This document shows positions 6,862-13,308 of a DNA stretch of 33,795 nt, one piece after another. The notes below the pieces were generated by a model. That model saw only the letters and a program-made list of their open reading frames with translations, was not told where the DNA came from and made no database searches. Source of the DNA: Betaproteobacteria bacterium (GTDB lineage Bacteria; Pseudomonadota; Gammaproteobacteria; Burkholderiales; SHXO01). Numbering within the stretch: the stretch's first letter is position 1; each line of letters starts with the position of its first letter. The position numbers and the translations under genes were made by a program. The stretch is from positions 1 through 33,795 of the forward strand of contig SHXO01000024.1 in assembly GCA_009693245.1 (NCBI GenBank), read 5' to 3'.

Positions 6862-7464
6862 CTATGGTAGGAATCTACAAAAAGCTGCAGTAAGCATATT
6901 GGCAGGATATATTTTTTTACAATGTCCACCTAAAAAACTGAAGCCAGGTGGACAAGTCGCGGCAACGGTTAGGGTGCAAGCATAGCCGTTCGATGATGTT
7001 AAAGATAGATTTCCTCCCTGAGGACAGTCATAAACTGCTGCACCTCTGTCCAATACGCCGATTGTGTGATCAGCTCCGCCGGTGGCTAAGTTTCCGGCTT
7101 TTGATATGGCTCGGACAATGTCATTGTCTAGGGCGCCCGCGGCTGCCACGACGATGCTGCCCAAAAATCCGGTTTTCCCGCCCTGGACACGTAATTGCAG
7201 CGTGCTGCGCTGCGCGATCAGCCAGACCATGAGCAACGCTCCGCCATAGGAGAATAGTTTGACCAACTGCGACGCGGTGAGCTTCGCGGTACCGAGTGTG
7301 GCCCGCTTGAACAGAGTCAAATCGCCCAGCAGGCTCCCGAGTAACATCAGCACGAATATGATCACCATGTAGGGGGCCAGCCAAGCCCAGCTTGCGGCCG
7401 GCGCCGCGACGGAAGGGGCGGGCGCGGATTCGATGGGCATCGAAGGTGCCGTCTGGGTGGTCAT
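6862..7464 (-). CDS. Apparently chimeric protein: small membrane protein with a Cys-rich tail
   Basis: I do not recognise this 200-residue protein as a whole. After a flexible Ala/Pro/Ser-rich start (to about residue 28), two hydrophobic segments (WLAPYMVIIFVLMLLGSLLG and LFSYGGALLMVWLIA) form a small inner-membrane protein of a kind often annotated 'hypothetical' in betaproteobacteria. From about residue 110 the character changes. The tail has five cysteines in patterns such as YDCPQGGNLS and ATCPPGFSFLGGHC, recalling Cys-rich repeats of bacterial surface proteins, and the DNA becomes AT-richer. A fusion by deletion or insertion would explain this. The ATG at 7462-7464 is chosen over an upstream start at 7545 because AGGAG lies 8 bases before it. 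It could also be one real, unusual protein. Confidence 0.6.
   Translation of the reverse strand: MTTQTAPSMPIESAPAPSVAAPAASWAWLAPYMVIIFVLMLLGSLLGDLTLFKRATLGTAKLTASQLVKLFSYGGALLMVWLIAQRSTLQLRVQGGKTGFLGSIVVAAAGALDNDIVRAISKAGNLATGGADHTIGVLDRGAAVYDCPQGGNLSLTSSNGYACTLTVAATCPPGFSFLGGHCKKIYPANMLTAAFCRFLP
6923..6954. repeat. Perfect 9-bp inverted repeat inside the Cys-rich tail
   Basis: TGTCCACCT (6923-6931) pairs exactly with AGGTGGACA (6946-6954) across a 14-base loop. It lies within the coding sequence for CPPGFSFLGGHC. No T-run follows on the minus strand (an A-run does), so it is not a standard terminator for that gene. It may be a remnant of a mobile element end or a chance product of the PP/GG codons. 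Confidence 0.5.
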
Positions 7465-7625
7465 GGGGTTTTCTCCTCTTGGTACAAGACAAAGTGCGGG
7501 AGCCGGGAATCTAATCCAGGCCATGGCCGCATGGTTCATGGGCAAAACTTTCCGCTGGCCGGAAGTTGCGGTCCACCCATATCGGACGCGAGGGCGGAAC
7601 CTTGATGCCCCGCCCGCCCTGGGGA

Positions 7626-7654
7626 TTGGCTCCCACCGAAACGCAAGGGATAAT
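7626..7654 (+). promoter_or_regulatory. Candidate sigma-70 promoter for the monooxygenase-VOC-cofD operon
   Basis: TTGGCT (7626-7631) and GATAAT (7649-7654) are separated by 17 bases, which is the optimal spacing. They lie about 32 bases upstream of the GTG start at 7686. Transcription would begin near 7661. This is the clearest promoter-like pair seen by eye in the window; no operator was recognised beside it. Confidence 0.5.
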
Positions 7655-7685
7655 GGCGCGTTAAAGCAAGCAAACCGAACATCTC

Positions 7686-8900
7686 GTGAAGAATAGAAGG
7701 GCTCTGATCATTGGCGGTTCTGTTGCCGGCCTGTTCGCCGGCAACCTGCTGCGCCAGCACGGCTGGGAGGTGGAGATCTACGAACGCGTGGCGGAGCCCC
7801 TCTCCAGCCGGGGCGCGGGGATTGCCACCCATGAGGAATTACTCGATCTTCTGCAACGCGTGGGGGTGCCGGCGGGGGAGACAGTGGGCGTGAGCTTGCG
7901 CTCCCGCGTGGTATTCGGTTCTTCCGGCGATATCGTGGGCGAACTGGAATATCCGCAAGTTCTCACGTCCTGGGGGCGGATCTATGAATTGCTCCTGGCG
8001 CAGTTTCCTTCCGGACAATATCGCCAAGGCGTGTCGGTCCTTCGCGTGGAGCAAAACGACACCGAAGTGACGGCGCATTTCGATGATGGCAGCCGCCGCG
8101 GCGCGGACCTGTTGGTTGCCGCCGACGGGACTCGGTCCACCATTCGCGCGCAGTTTCTGCCGCAAGTGACGCCGCTCTATGCGGGCTATGTGGCGTGGCG
8201 CGGCGTGGCAGAGGAGCCTCACCTGAGCCCCGAGACCAACGAAGATTTGTTCGGCCGCTTCAGTTTTTGTCTGCCTCCCGGGGAACAGTTGGTGGGCTAT
8301 CCCATCGCGGGGGATGGCAACAGCGCCGAGCCCGGTAAGCGCCGCTACAACATCGTTTGGTACCGGCCGGCGGACGAGAAGACCGATCTGGTGAGCATGC
8401 TCACGGACGCCCAGGGCAAGGTGCATGAATTCGGCATCCCGCCGCCCCTCATTCGCCAGGAGGTCATCGCCAAGGTGCGCGCCGATGCGCACCGGCTGTT
8501 GGCTCCCCAATTCGCGGAGGTCCTGTACCGTACGGCCCGCCCGTTCTTTCAGCCCATCTACGATCTGGAGTCACCGAGCCTCGTATTTGGGCGCGTGGTG
8601 CTCATCGGGGATGCGGCCTTCGTGGCGCGTCCCCACGTGGGCATGGGCGTGACCAAGGCGGGGAGCGATGCCGCAGCCCTTGCCGATGCGCTGGCGAACC
8701 CGGCGGCGCGGTATAGTGAAGCCTTGCGGGAATTCGAGAAAAAACGCTTGCATGTGGGAACGGCCATGATCGCGCGGGCACGCCATCTTGGCGCATACAT
8801 GCAGGCGCAGATTCGCAACGAACAGGAGCGCGCCATGGCGGAGCGCTACCGAACACCCGAGGCGGTGATGCGCGAAACCGCCGTCGCATTCGCAATTTAG
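7686..8900 (+). CDS. FAD-dependent aromatic-ring monooxygenase (2,6-dihydroxypyridine 3-monooxygenase-like)
   Basis: A 404-residue flavoprotein hydroxylase of the p-hydroxybenzoate hydroxylase fold. The dinucleotide motif is IIGGSVAGLFAGNLL near the N-terminus. LLVAADGTRSTIR is the DG motif, and VVLIGDAAFVARPHVGMG is the GD motif that contacts the FAD ribityl chain. RGAGIATHEELLDLL and AGYVAWRGV resemble the dihydroxypyridine and salicylate-type hydroxylases of N-heterocycle pathways, although the substrate is not fixed by sequence. Such enzymes use NAD(P)H and O2. The start is GTG at 7686, giving MKNRRALIIGG directly; no strong Shine-Dalgarno is present. VOC follows 14 bases after the stop and cofD overlaps VOC, so the three genes appear to form one transcript. 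Confidence 0.9.
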   Translation: MKNRRALIIGGSVAGLFAGNLLRQHGWEVEIYERVAEPLSSRGAGIATHEELLDLLQRVGVPAGETVGVSLRSRVVFGSSGDIVGELEYPQVLTSWGRIYELLLAQFPSGQYRQGVSVLRVEQNDTEVTAHFDDGSRRGADLLVAADGTRSTIRAQFLPQVTPLYAGYVAWRGVAEEPHLSPETNEDLFGRFSFCLPPGEQLVGYPIAGDGNSAEPGKRRYNIVWYRPADEKTDLVSMLTDAQGKVHEFGIPPPLIRQEVIAKVRADAHRLLAPQFAEVLYRTARPFFQPIYDLESPSLVFGRVVLIGDAAFVARPHVGMGVTKAGSDAAALADALANPAARYSEALREFEKKRLHVGTAMIARARHLGAYMQAQIRNEQERAMAERYRTPEAVMRETAVAFAI

Positions 8901-8914
8901 ACCAAGGAGGCAAC

Positions 8915-9355
8915 ATGGCCATAGGGAAACTCGATCACTACACCATCCGCACCACGGACTTGGAGGCATCCCGCAAGTTCTACACGGAAGTCATGGGATT
9001 CACCGTGGGCCACCGCCCGCCCTTCAATTTCCCTGGGATTTGGCTGTACAACGGCACGACATTCCCCGAGACCTACGGCGTGGTGCATATCATCGGAGTC
9101 GATCCCAACGACAAGGAAGCGCTCAACGCCTACATGGGCGACCGCTACGATGTCAGCATGTTGAAGGGCACCGGCACCGTGGACCACATGGCGTTTCGCG
9201 CCACCGGGTTCGAGGAAACCAAGGACAATCTGCGTAAACAACAGGTGCCCTTCCGCGAGGCGACGGTTCCCAACCTCGGATTGCACCAGGTATTCCTGGA
9301 AGATCCGAGCGACGTCACCATCGAGCTGAACTTCTTCGCCAACGATCAGGGGTGA
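8915..9355 (+). CDS. VOC-superfamily protein (glyoxalase/extradiol dioxygenase fold)
   Basis: A 146-residue vicinal-oxygen-chelate protein. The opening KLDHYTIRTTDLEASRKFY is the standard first beta-alpha-beta unit, and a second unit begins with GTVDHMAFRATGFEE. Metal ligands are probably H8 in LDHYT, H in VDHMAF and the E in VTIELNFF. At this size it could be a lyase, isomerase or ring-opening dioxygenase. AAGGAGG at 8904-8910 lies 4 bases before the ATG and is the strongest ribosome binding site in this operon. The stop overlaps the GTG start of cofD (GTGA). Confidence 0.9.
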   Translation: MAIGKLDHYTIRTTDLEASRKFYTEVMGFTVGHRPPFNFPGIWLYNGTTFPETYGVVHIIGVDPNDKEALNAYMGDRYDVSMLKGTGTVDHMAFRATGFEETKDNLRKQQVPFREATVPNLGLHQVFLEDPSDVTIELNFFANDQG

Positions 9356-10293
9356 TACTCGCCCTGGCGGGTGGAGTCGGCGGCGCCAAGCTCGCCACGG
9401 GCTTGGCTCGCGCACTGCCCCCGTCCGAACTCATGATAGTCGTCAACACAGCTGATGACTTCGAGCACTTGGGCCTGCACATCTCGCCCGACCTCGACAC
9501 CGTGATGTACAACCTCGCCGGTGTCCATGATCCGGAACTGGGGTGGGGTATCGCCAACGAGACCTGGAACTTCATGGCGGCGTTGAAAATGCTGGGCGGC
9601 GAGACTTGGTTTCAGTTGGGCGACCGCGACCTCGCCACCCACCTCGAGCGTACACGCCGGCTGAAAGCAGGGGAGGGATTGACCAGCGTCACCCAAGCTC
9701 TCCACAGAAGCCTGGGCGTACAGCACGCCATCGTCCCCATGAGCGACGATTCGGTGCGAACCATCGTTCACACCGAAAGCGGCCGCCTGGCTTTCCAGGA
9801 TTATTTTGTGCGGCTCAAATGCGAACCCGCGGTGAAAAGGATCGAGTACGAAGGCGCCGCGCGGGCACGGCCAAGCGCGGCATTCAGCGCGACGCTCGGC
9901 GATGAGCGATTGCGCGGCATCGTGATCTGCCCGTCCAACCCGTTCTTGAGCGTGGCGCCTATTCTTGCAATTCCCGGTGTGCGAGAGAAACTTCAATCCA
10001 GGCAGGTACCAGTGATCGCGGTGTCCCCCATCGTGGGCGGGCGAGCCATCAAGGGGCCGGCGGCGAAGTTGTTTCAGGAGCTAGGCAAGGAAGCCTCGGT
10101 CACCGAGGTAGCGCGCTTCTATCGCGGGTTGGTGGATAAGCTGGCGATCGACGAAGTGGACCGGCCATCGATGAGCGCGATCCGCGACTTGGGAATCGAA
10201 CCGGTGGTGGCTAGGACGGTGATGAGCAGCGATGCGGACAAGGAGCTATTGGCTAGGGAAGTAGTGAGCGCATGCGTGCCGGGATTGTCATGA
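9352..10293 (+). CDS. cofD: 2-phospho-L-lactate transferase (CofD), coenzyme F420 biosynthesis
   Basis: CofD transfers a phospho-acid moiety (phosphoenolpyruvyl, phospholactyl or phosphoglyceryl, depending on lineage) from a GDP-activated donor to Fo, making F420-0 or its dehydro form. The 313 residues carry the family hallmarks in order: LAGGVGGAKLATGLA at the N-terminus, NTADDFEHLGLHISPDLDTV, NETWNF, FQLGDRDLATHLERT, MSDDSVRTIV and SNPFLSVAPIL. Length is normal (about 310-330). The GTG at 9352 overlaps the VOC stop by 4 bases, so the genes are translationally coupled. F420 genes are uncommon in betaproteobacteria, and no cofC, cofE or Fo synthase is present in the window. Which donor it uses cannot be read reliably from sequence by eye. 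Confidence 0.93.
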   Translation: MILALAGGVGGAKLATGLARALPPSELMIVVNTADDFEHLGLHISPDLDTVMYNLAGVHDPELGWGIANETWNFMAALKMLGGETWFQLGDRDLATHLERTRRLKAGEGLTSVTQALHRSLGVQHAIVPMSDDSVRTIVHTESGRLAFQDYFVRLKCEPAVKRIEYEGAARARPSAAFSATLGDERLRGIVICPSNPFLSVAPILAIPGVREKLQSRQVPVIAVSPIVGGRAIKGPAAKLFQELGKEASVTEVARFYRGLVDKLAIDEVDRPSMSAIRDLGIEPVVARTVMSSDADKELLAREVVSACVPGLS

Positions 10294-10335
10294 CCAGCGG
10301 CCGCCAAAATGTCATTCACCTCCTCTAACCATGGA

Positions 10336-10391
10336 CCACACGGAATACACGGAAAATTCCAGGTTCTAGTTTTATTCCGTGTGTTCCGTGG
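10336..10391. repeat. Intergenic palindrome, CACGGAA type
   Basis: The left arm reads CCACACGGAATACACGGAA (10336-10354) and the right arm TTCCGTGTGTTCCGTGG (10375-10391), near-complementary with a small bulge. It fills the space between the plus-strand cofD and the minus-strand dioxygenase. Sequences of this form recur between genes in many environmental proteobacteria. It may also act as a bidirectional terminator, though it has no long T-run. Confidence 0.6.
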
Positions 10392-10412
10392 TTAATGCTC
10401 TTCTCTCGATTC

Positions 10413-11249
10413 TCACCCCACCGCCGCCGAACTCACGGTCCCGCCCGCATAACGCTTGTGCCACGAATCGTGGCCGTGGGTGAGGTCGTTCTTGTCGGTA
10501 CGGTCCGCGCCGCGCATCAACCATAGAGGCTGCTCGTAAATGTTGAAAGGGGTGTTGTCGCGCCGTTGGTCCACCAAAGAGCGGTCGTAGTACGAGGTGG
10601 CCGGCATGTAGCGCATGATGAGCGCGCCACGGCGCTGGCCGGAATTGTTGGCGAGGGATCCGTGGATGAGGCGCACGTCGTGCAGCGATATCTGGCCGGG
10701 TTCCAATTCGATATTCACGGCGTCGGCTTCGTTGAATTGATCCTGGTCGAGTTCCAGATTGAGCACCAGATTCTCGCGATTCGAAACGTGATGCCGGTAC
10801 ATCTCTTTTCGATTGTGCGAACCCGGAATGAAGCGCATGCAGCCGTTGAGGGTGGATACTGGATCGATGGCGACCCAGGCGGAGCAGGTGGCGAGCGGCC
10901 GCATGGGCCAATACTCGCCATCTTGGTGCCACGGCACCTCGCGTCCTTTCACCGCCGGTTTGCACAGGATACGCGTGATCCACAAGATGATGTCGCGGCC
11001 GATCAACTGCTCGATCATGTCCAGCAACGCCGGATGCCGCGCCGCCGTCATGAATGGGTTGGCGTTAGCGCCATCCACTGGCGGTAGCATGTGCGGATTG
11101 GCGAGATCCTCCTGCTTGACGTCGGTGTAGGCCGCCAGAAGATCCGCCATTCCTTTTTGCAGCCGTTTGAGCAATTCATCCGGCAACCGAAAGTTCGGAA
11201 TGACGTAGCCACGCTCGTGGTAATGCTCGATTTCTTTCTCGGTCAACAT
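10413..11249 (-). CDS. Phytanoyl-CoA dioxygenase (PhyH) family, Fe(II)/2-oxoglutarate oxygenase
   Basis: A 278-residue double-stranded beta-helix oxygenase that would hydroxylate an organic substrate with O2 and 2-oxoglutarate at Fe(II). The facial triad is visible: H108-Q-D110 in VPWHQDGEYW and the distal histidine H196 in HDVRLIHGS, with R207 near by for 2-oxoglutarate binding. MRFIPGSHNRKEMYRH is a conserved PhyH segment. TAGGAG lies about 8 bases before the ATG at 11247-11249. The substrate is unknown; bacterial members act on fatty acyls, osmolytes, alkaloids and secondary metabolites. The flanks are palindromic repeats, so it is probably transcribed alone or after the flavoprotein gene upstream. 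Confidence 0.92.
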   Translation of the reverse strand: MLTEKEIEHYHERGYVIPNFRLPDELLKRLQKGMADLLAAYTDVKQEDLANPHMLPPVDGANANPFMTAARHPALLDMIEQLIGRDIILWITRILCKPAVKGREVPWHQDGEYWPMRPLATCSAWVAIDPVSTLNGCMRFIPGSHNRKEMYRHHVSNRENLVLNLELDQDQFNEADAVNIELEPGQISLHDVRLIHGSLANNSGQRRGALIMRYMPATSYYDRSLVDQRRDNTPFNIYEQPLWLMRGADRTDKNDLTHGHDSWHKRYAGGTVSSAAVG

Positions 11250-11268
11250 GCAACAAACTCCTAAAGAA

Positions 11269-11301
11269 CAAGCCGGGCTTCGCGAATTCAGCCCAACCTA
11301 C
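11269..11301 (-). repeat. Dispersed intergenic repeat, GTAGGTTGGGCTGAA family, copy 1
   Basis: The minus strand reads GTAGGTTGGGCTGAA (11287-11301) followed by TTCGCGAAGCCCGGCTT. The first 15 bases are identical to the copy at 12123-12137, and the rest follows the same GCGAAGCC pattern. This is a well-known type of short intergenic repeat in environmental betaproteobacteria. It lies in the leader of the PhyH gene. Confidence 0.7.
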
Positions 11302-11306
11302 GCCCC

Positions 11307-11334
11307 CTCACGTTTCACCCTTCACGCTTCACGG
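11307..11334. repeat. Heptamer tandem repeat (TTCACSC type)
   Basis: Four consecutive seven-base units read CTCACGT, TTCACCC, TTCACGC and TTCACGG. They lie between the GGTTGGGCT-type repeat and the end of the flavoprotein gene. The pattern resembles the 'TTCACCCTTCACGTTTCAC' intergenic sequences found in various proteobacteria. Confidence 0.5.
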
Positions 11335-11337
11335 TTC

Positions 11338-12000
11338 TTAGGCTTCTTCACTACCTTGGTACAACTTTCCGAACCAATCCTCGACCGTGAGCAATCCGCC
11401 GGCCTTCGCGGCCTTGCCTTGATCCTTGGCCGGCAGGGCGTCTTGCACGATATCCATGCGCTTCCAGCCGGCGAGCGGGGTTTCGCAAGCCTTGCGTGGC
11501 ACGTAGCGGGAAGCCTTGACCTTTTCGAAGCGATGCACATAGCGCGGGCAATTGGGCCATAGGCCTTCGACGGTGACTCTCACAATGCCTTGAGCTTCGG
11601 CGTAGTCCAGCATGAGCGGGTCGTTCATGTCGGCCTTGGCGGTGCCTTGCACGCGCAAGCGGTTGGGGGTGGTGAAGTCGATGAACAGCATGCCGATCTT
11701 GGCGTTACCCGCGATGTTGCCCCAGGAGTAGAACATCCCGTTGCCGTCGTAGAAGGGAAAGGCGATGGTCTTGCTGTCCACCACTCTTACGAATCCCGGA
11801 TCGCCTCCCTTGTAGGAAACGGTCGGATTGCCGTTCTGGTCCACGGTGGACAAAAAAAACATGTCGCGCGATTCGATGAAGGTCTTGGTGTTGGCATCGA
11901 CTTCCTTGGCGATGAAGCCGCCTTCGATCAAATCCGCCAAACGGCGCGTGTCGAATTGGTCCTGCAACGCGCGATGCTGCGCGCCGTAAACATTGCTCAT
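11338..12000 (-). CDS. Pyridoxamine 5'-phosphate oxidase-like flavin-binding protein
   Basis: A 220-residue split-barrel protein of the pyridoxamine-phosphate-oxidase superfamily. Recognisable parts are IESRDMFFLSTVDQNGNPTVSYKGGDPGFVRV and GNAKIGMLFIDFTTPNRLRVQGTA, which form the flavin-binding barrel, and then a C-terminal part WPNCPRYVHRFEKVKASRYVP. This form is typical of the group annotated 'pyridoxamine 5'-phosphate oxidase family' that is not PdxH: it lacks the PdxH-specific C-terminus. It may bind FMN, or F420 in related subfamilies, which is worth noting because cofD lies 1 kb away. GGAGGAG precedes the ATG at 11998-12000 by 5 bases. It is probably a soluble reductase or oxidase with an unknown substrate. 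Confidence 0.88.
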   Translation of the reverse strand: MSNVYGAQHRALQDQFDTRRLADLIEGGFIAKEVDANTKTFIESRDMFFLSTVDQNGNPTVSYKGGDPGFVRVVDSKTIAFPFYDGNGMFYSWGNIAGNAKIGMLFIDFTTPNRLRVQGTAKADMNDPLMLDYAEAQGIVRVTVEGLWPNCPRYVHRFEKVKASRYVPRKACETPLAGWKRMDIVQDALPAKDQGKAAKAGGLLTVEDWFGKLYQGSEEA

Positions 12001-12099
12001 GTGCTCCTCCGGTAGTTGTTTTGGTCAGCCAAGCGCGAACGAGGAGGATGCTATCAGGAAACTTCCCGGGGGTACCGAGGAACGTTGGGCTCCAATGCA

Positions 12100-12155
12100 T
12101 TCAGCCCAACCTACACACCTCGGTAGGTTGGGCTGAACTTGCGAAGCCGAACAAA
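12100..12155. repeat. Dispersed intergenic repeat, GTAGGTTGGGCTGAA family, copies 2 and 3 as a perfect palindrome
   Basis: TTCAGCCCAACCTAC (12100-12114) and GTAGGTTGGGCTGAA (12123-12137) form a perfect 15-base stem with an 8-base loop. The right unit continues CTTGCGAAGCCGAAC in the same way as copy 1 at 11269-11301. A nearby GTTGGGCT (12084-12091) can pair alternatively with the left arm. The repeat lies between the Tim44-like gene and the flavoprotein gene, both on the minus strand, and could terminate the upstream transcript. Confidence 0.75.
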
Positions 12156-12166
12156 GCGCCCAACAG

Positions 12167-13069
12167 TTATTGGATCTGCTGAACCCCCGCCAACAGCCAT
12201 CCGGAGCGCCCGCTCTTGGGCTTGGCCAGATTCCATACTTCCTGGAACGGCTCCGCCGCCGCGTTGGGGGCTTCCCTGATGGCGCCTTTCAGGCGAACGC
12301 TGGCCAAATCTTCCCTCGCGCTGGCTTCAACTCCCAGCACTTCGGCCTCGAGGTCAATCACCTCGGTCTGCGTTTTTTCGCCCTTGAGTTCCGAGAGCTG
12401 CATCTTGATCTCGGCGTACATTTCAGGCGTGGTGAATTCGCGGATATCGGCTAGTTCCTTCGCATCCCAGGCCGCTTGCAGGCGGATGAAATGCACCTTG
12501 GCGCTGCGCTCGAAGCCTTCCTTGTCGAAATCCGCCGGGATTCCCCAGTTGGCGGCACCGGCGAAGGAGGACATCACCGAATTGGACGCGCCTCCTGGTA
12601 GCGGGGCCTGCGCGGAAAAATCGCTACTCTGCGGGCTCGCACCCGCGTAAACGTGTTCCTGGCGCGGCTGGGCTACGCTGGGTTGGCCACGGCGAAGCAT
12701 GCGCCATACGAACATGGCCGCCATCGCTAAGAGCAGGATCATGAGAATGCTGCCGAAGCCTTCCGAAAGACCGAGATGGGAAAACAGTGCCGCCAATCCC
12801 AAACCTGCCGCGATACCGGCGAGAGGGCCAAGCCAGCGGTTGCGTTGGGCTTGCTGCGGGGCCGCCCCTGGAGCAGTCTGGGTGGGGGCCGCTGCTGCAT
12901 TAGCGGGCGCGGCTTGTTTGTTCACGTTGCCCGACTGCCGCCCGAAACTCTTACCGCCTCCGAAGCGCCGGGCCGCCTCGGCATCTTGAGCGACCATGGC
13001 TAGAGAGCTGCCCAGAGCGATGGCGATGACGGCGAAGCGTGAGATCCATGTGCGAGAGGTGCTGGTCAT
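12167..13069 (-). CDS. Tim44-like domain membrane protein
   Basis: A 300-residue membrane-anchored protein. It begins with a signal or anchor helix (TWISRFAVIAIALGSSLAMV) ending near AEAARRFGGGKSFGRQ, a motif common at the start of bacterial Tim44-like proteins. A low-complexity Ala/Gln/Pro linker follows, then two membrane helices (WLGPLAGIAAGLGLAALFS and FGSILMILLLAMAAMFVW). From about residue 170 comes the Tim44/calcineurin-like soluble domain (FDKEGFERSAKVHFIRLQAA and EFTTPEMYAEIKMQL, with the C-terminal WNLAKPKSGRSGWLLAGVQQ). Mitochondrial Tim44 tethers Hsp70 to the import channel; the bacterial role is unclear and this family is broadly conserved. The ATG at 13067-13069 gives the signal start; an earlier start (13147) would add an unlikely N-terminus. 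Confidence 0.9.
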   Translation of the reverse strand: MTSTSRTWISRFAVIAIALGSSLAMVAQDAEAARRFGGGKSFGRQSGNVNKQAAPANAAAAPTQTAPGAAPQQAQRNRWLGPLAGIAAGLGLAALFSHLGLSEGFGSILMILLLAMAAMFVWRMLRRGQPSVAQPRQEHVYAGASPQSSDFSAQAPLPGGASNSVMSSFAGAANWGIPADFDKEGFERSAKVHFIRLQAAWDAKELADIREFTTPEMYAEIKMQLSELKGEKTQTEVIDLEAEVLGVEASAREDLASVRLKGAIREAPNAAAEPFQEVWNLAKPKSGRSGWLLAGVQQIQ

Positions 13070-13308
13070 AGATTTAGTAAGACTCCTATTGGTGAGAGCA
13101 AGGTGAAACTGGGGTTTCGATCCCGCGAATCCAGGGCGGTTCCCCATATTCGTCAGGATTTTGGTAATCGCAATACCTTATTCCGCGATGAGGCAGTGGA
13201 TGGGCGGCATGGGCGCCAAGCGCGGGATCATCGATTCGCGGAAGTAACGGTCCGCATGGTACTCCTTCGCCTAGGTGCATGCCGCCCATGCAAAATGCGC
13301 TCAGTGGA

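Noticed and set aside
6948-7232. A 94-codon plus-strand frame opposite the Cys-rich tail gene
   Set aside because: No motif, odd composition (Arg/Cys/Leu-rich) and no ribosome binding site; the minus-strand gene has a good one.
11269-12155. CRISPR array
   Set aside because: The repeated 15-mer occurs in both orientations at irregular distances and lacks regular spacers or cas genes.
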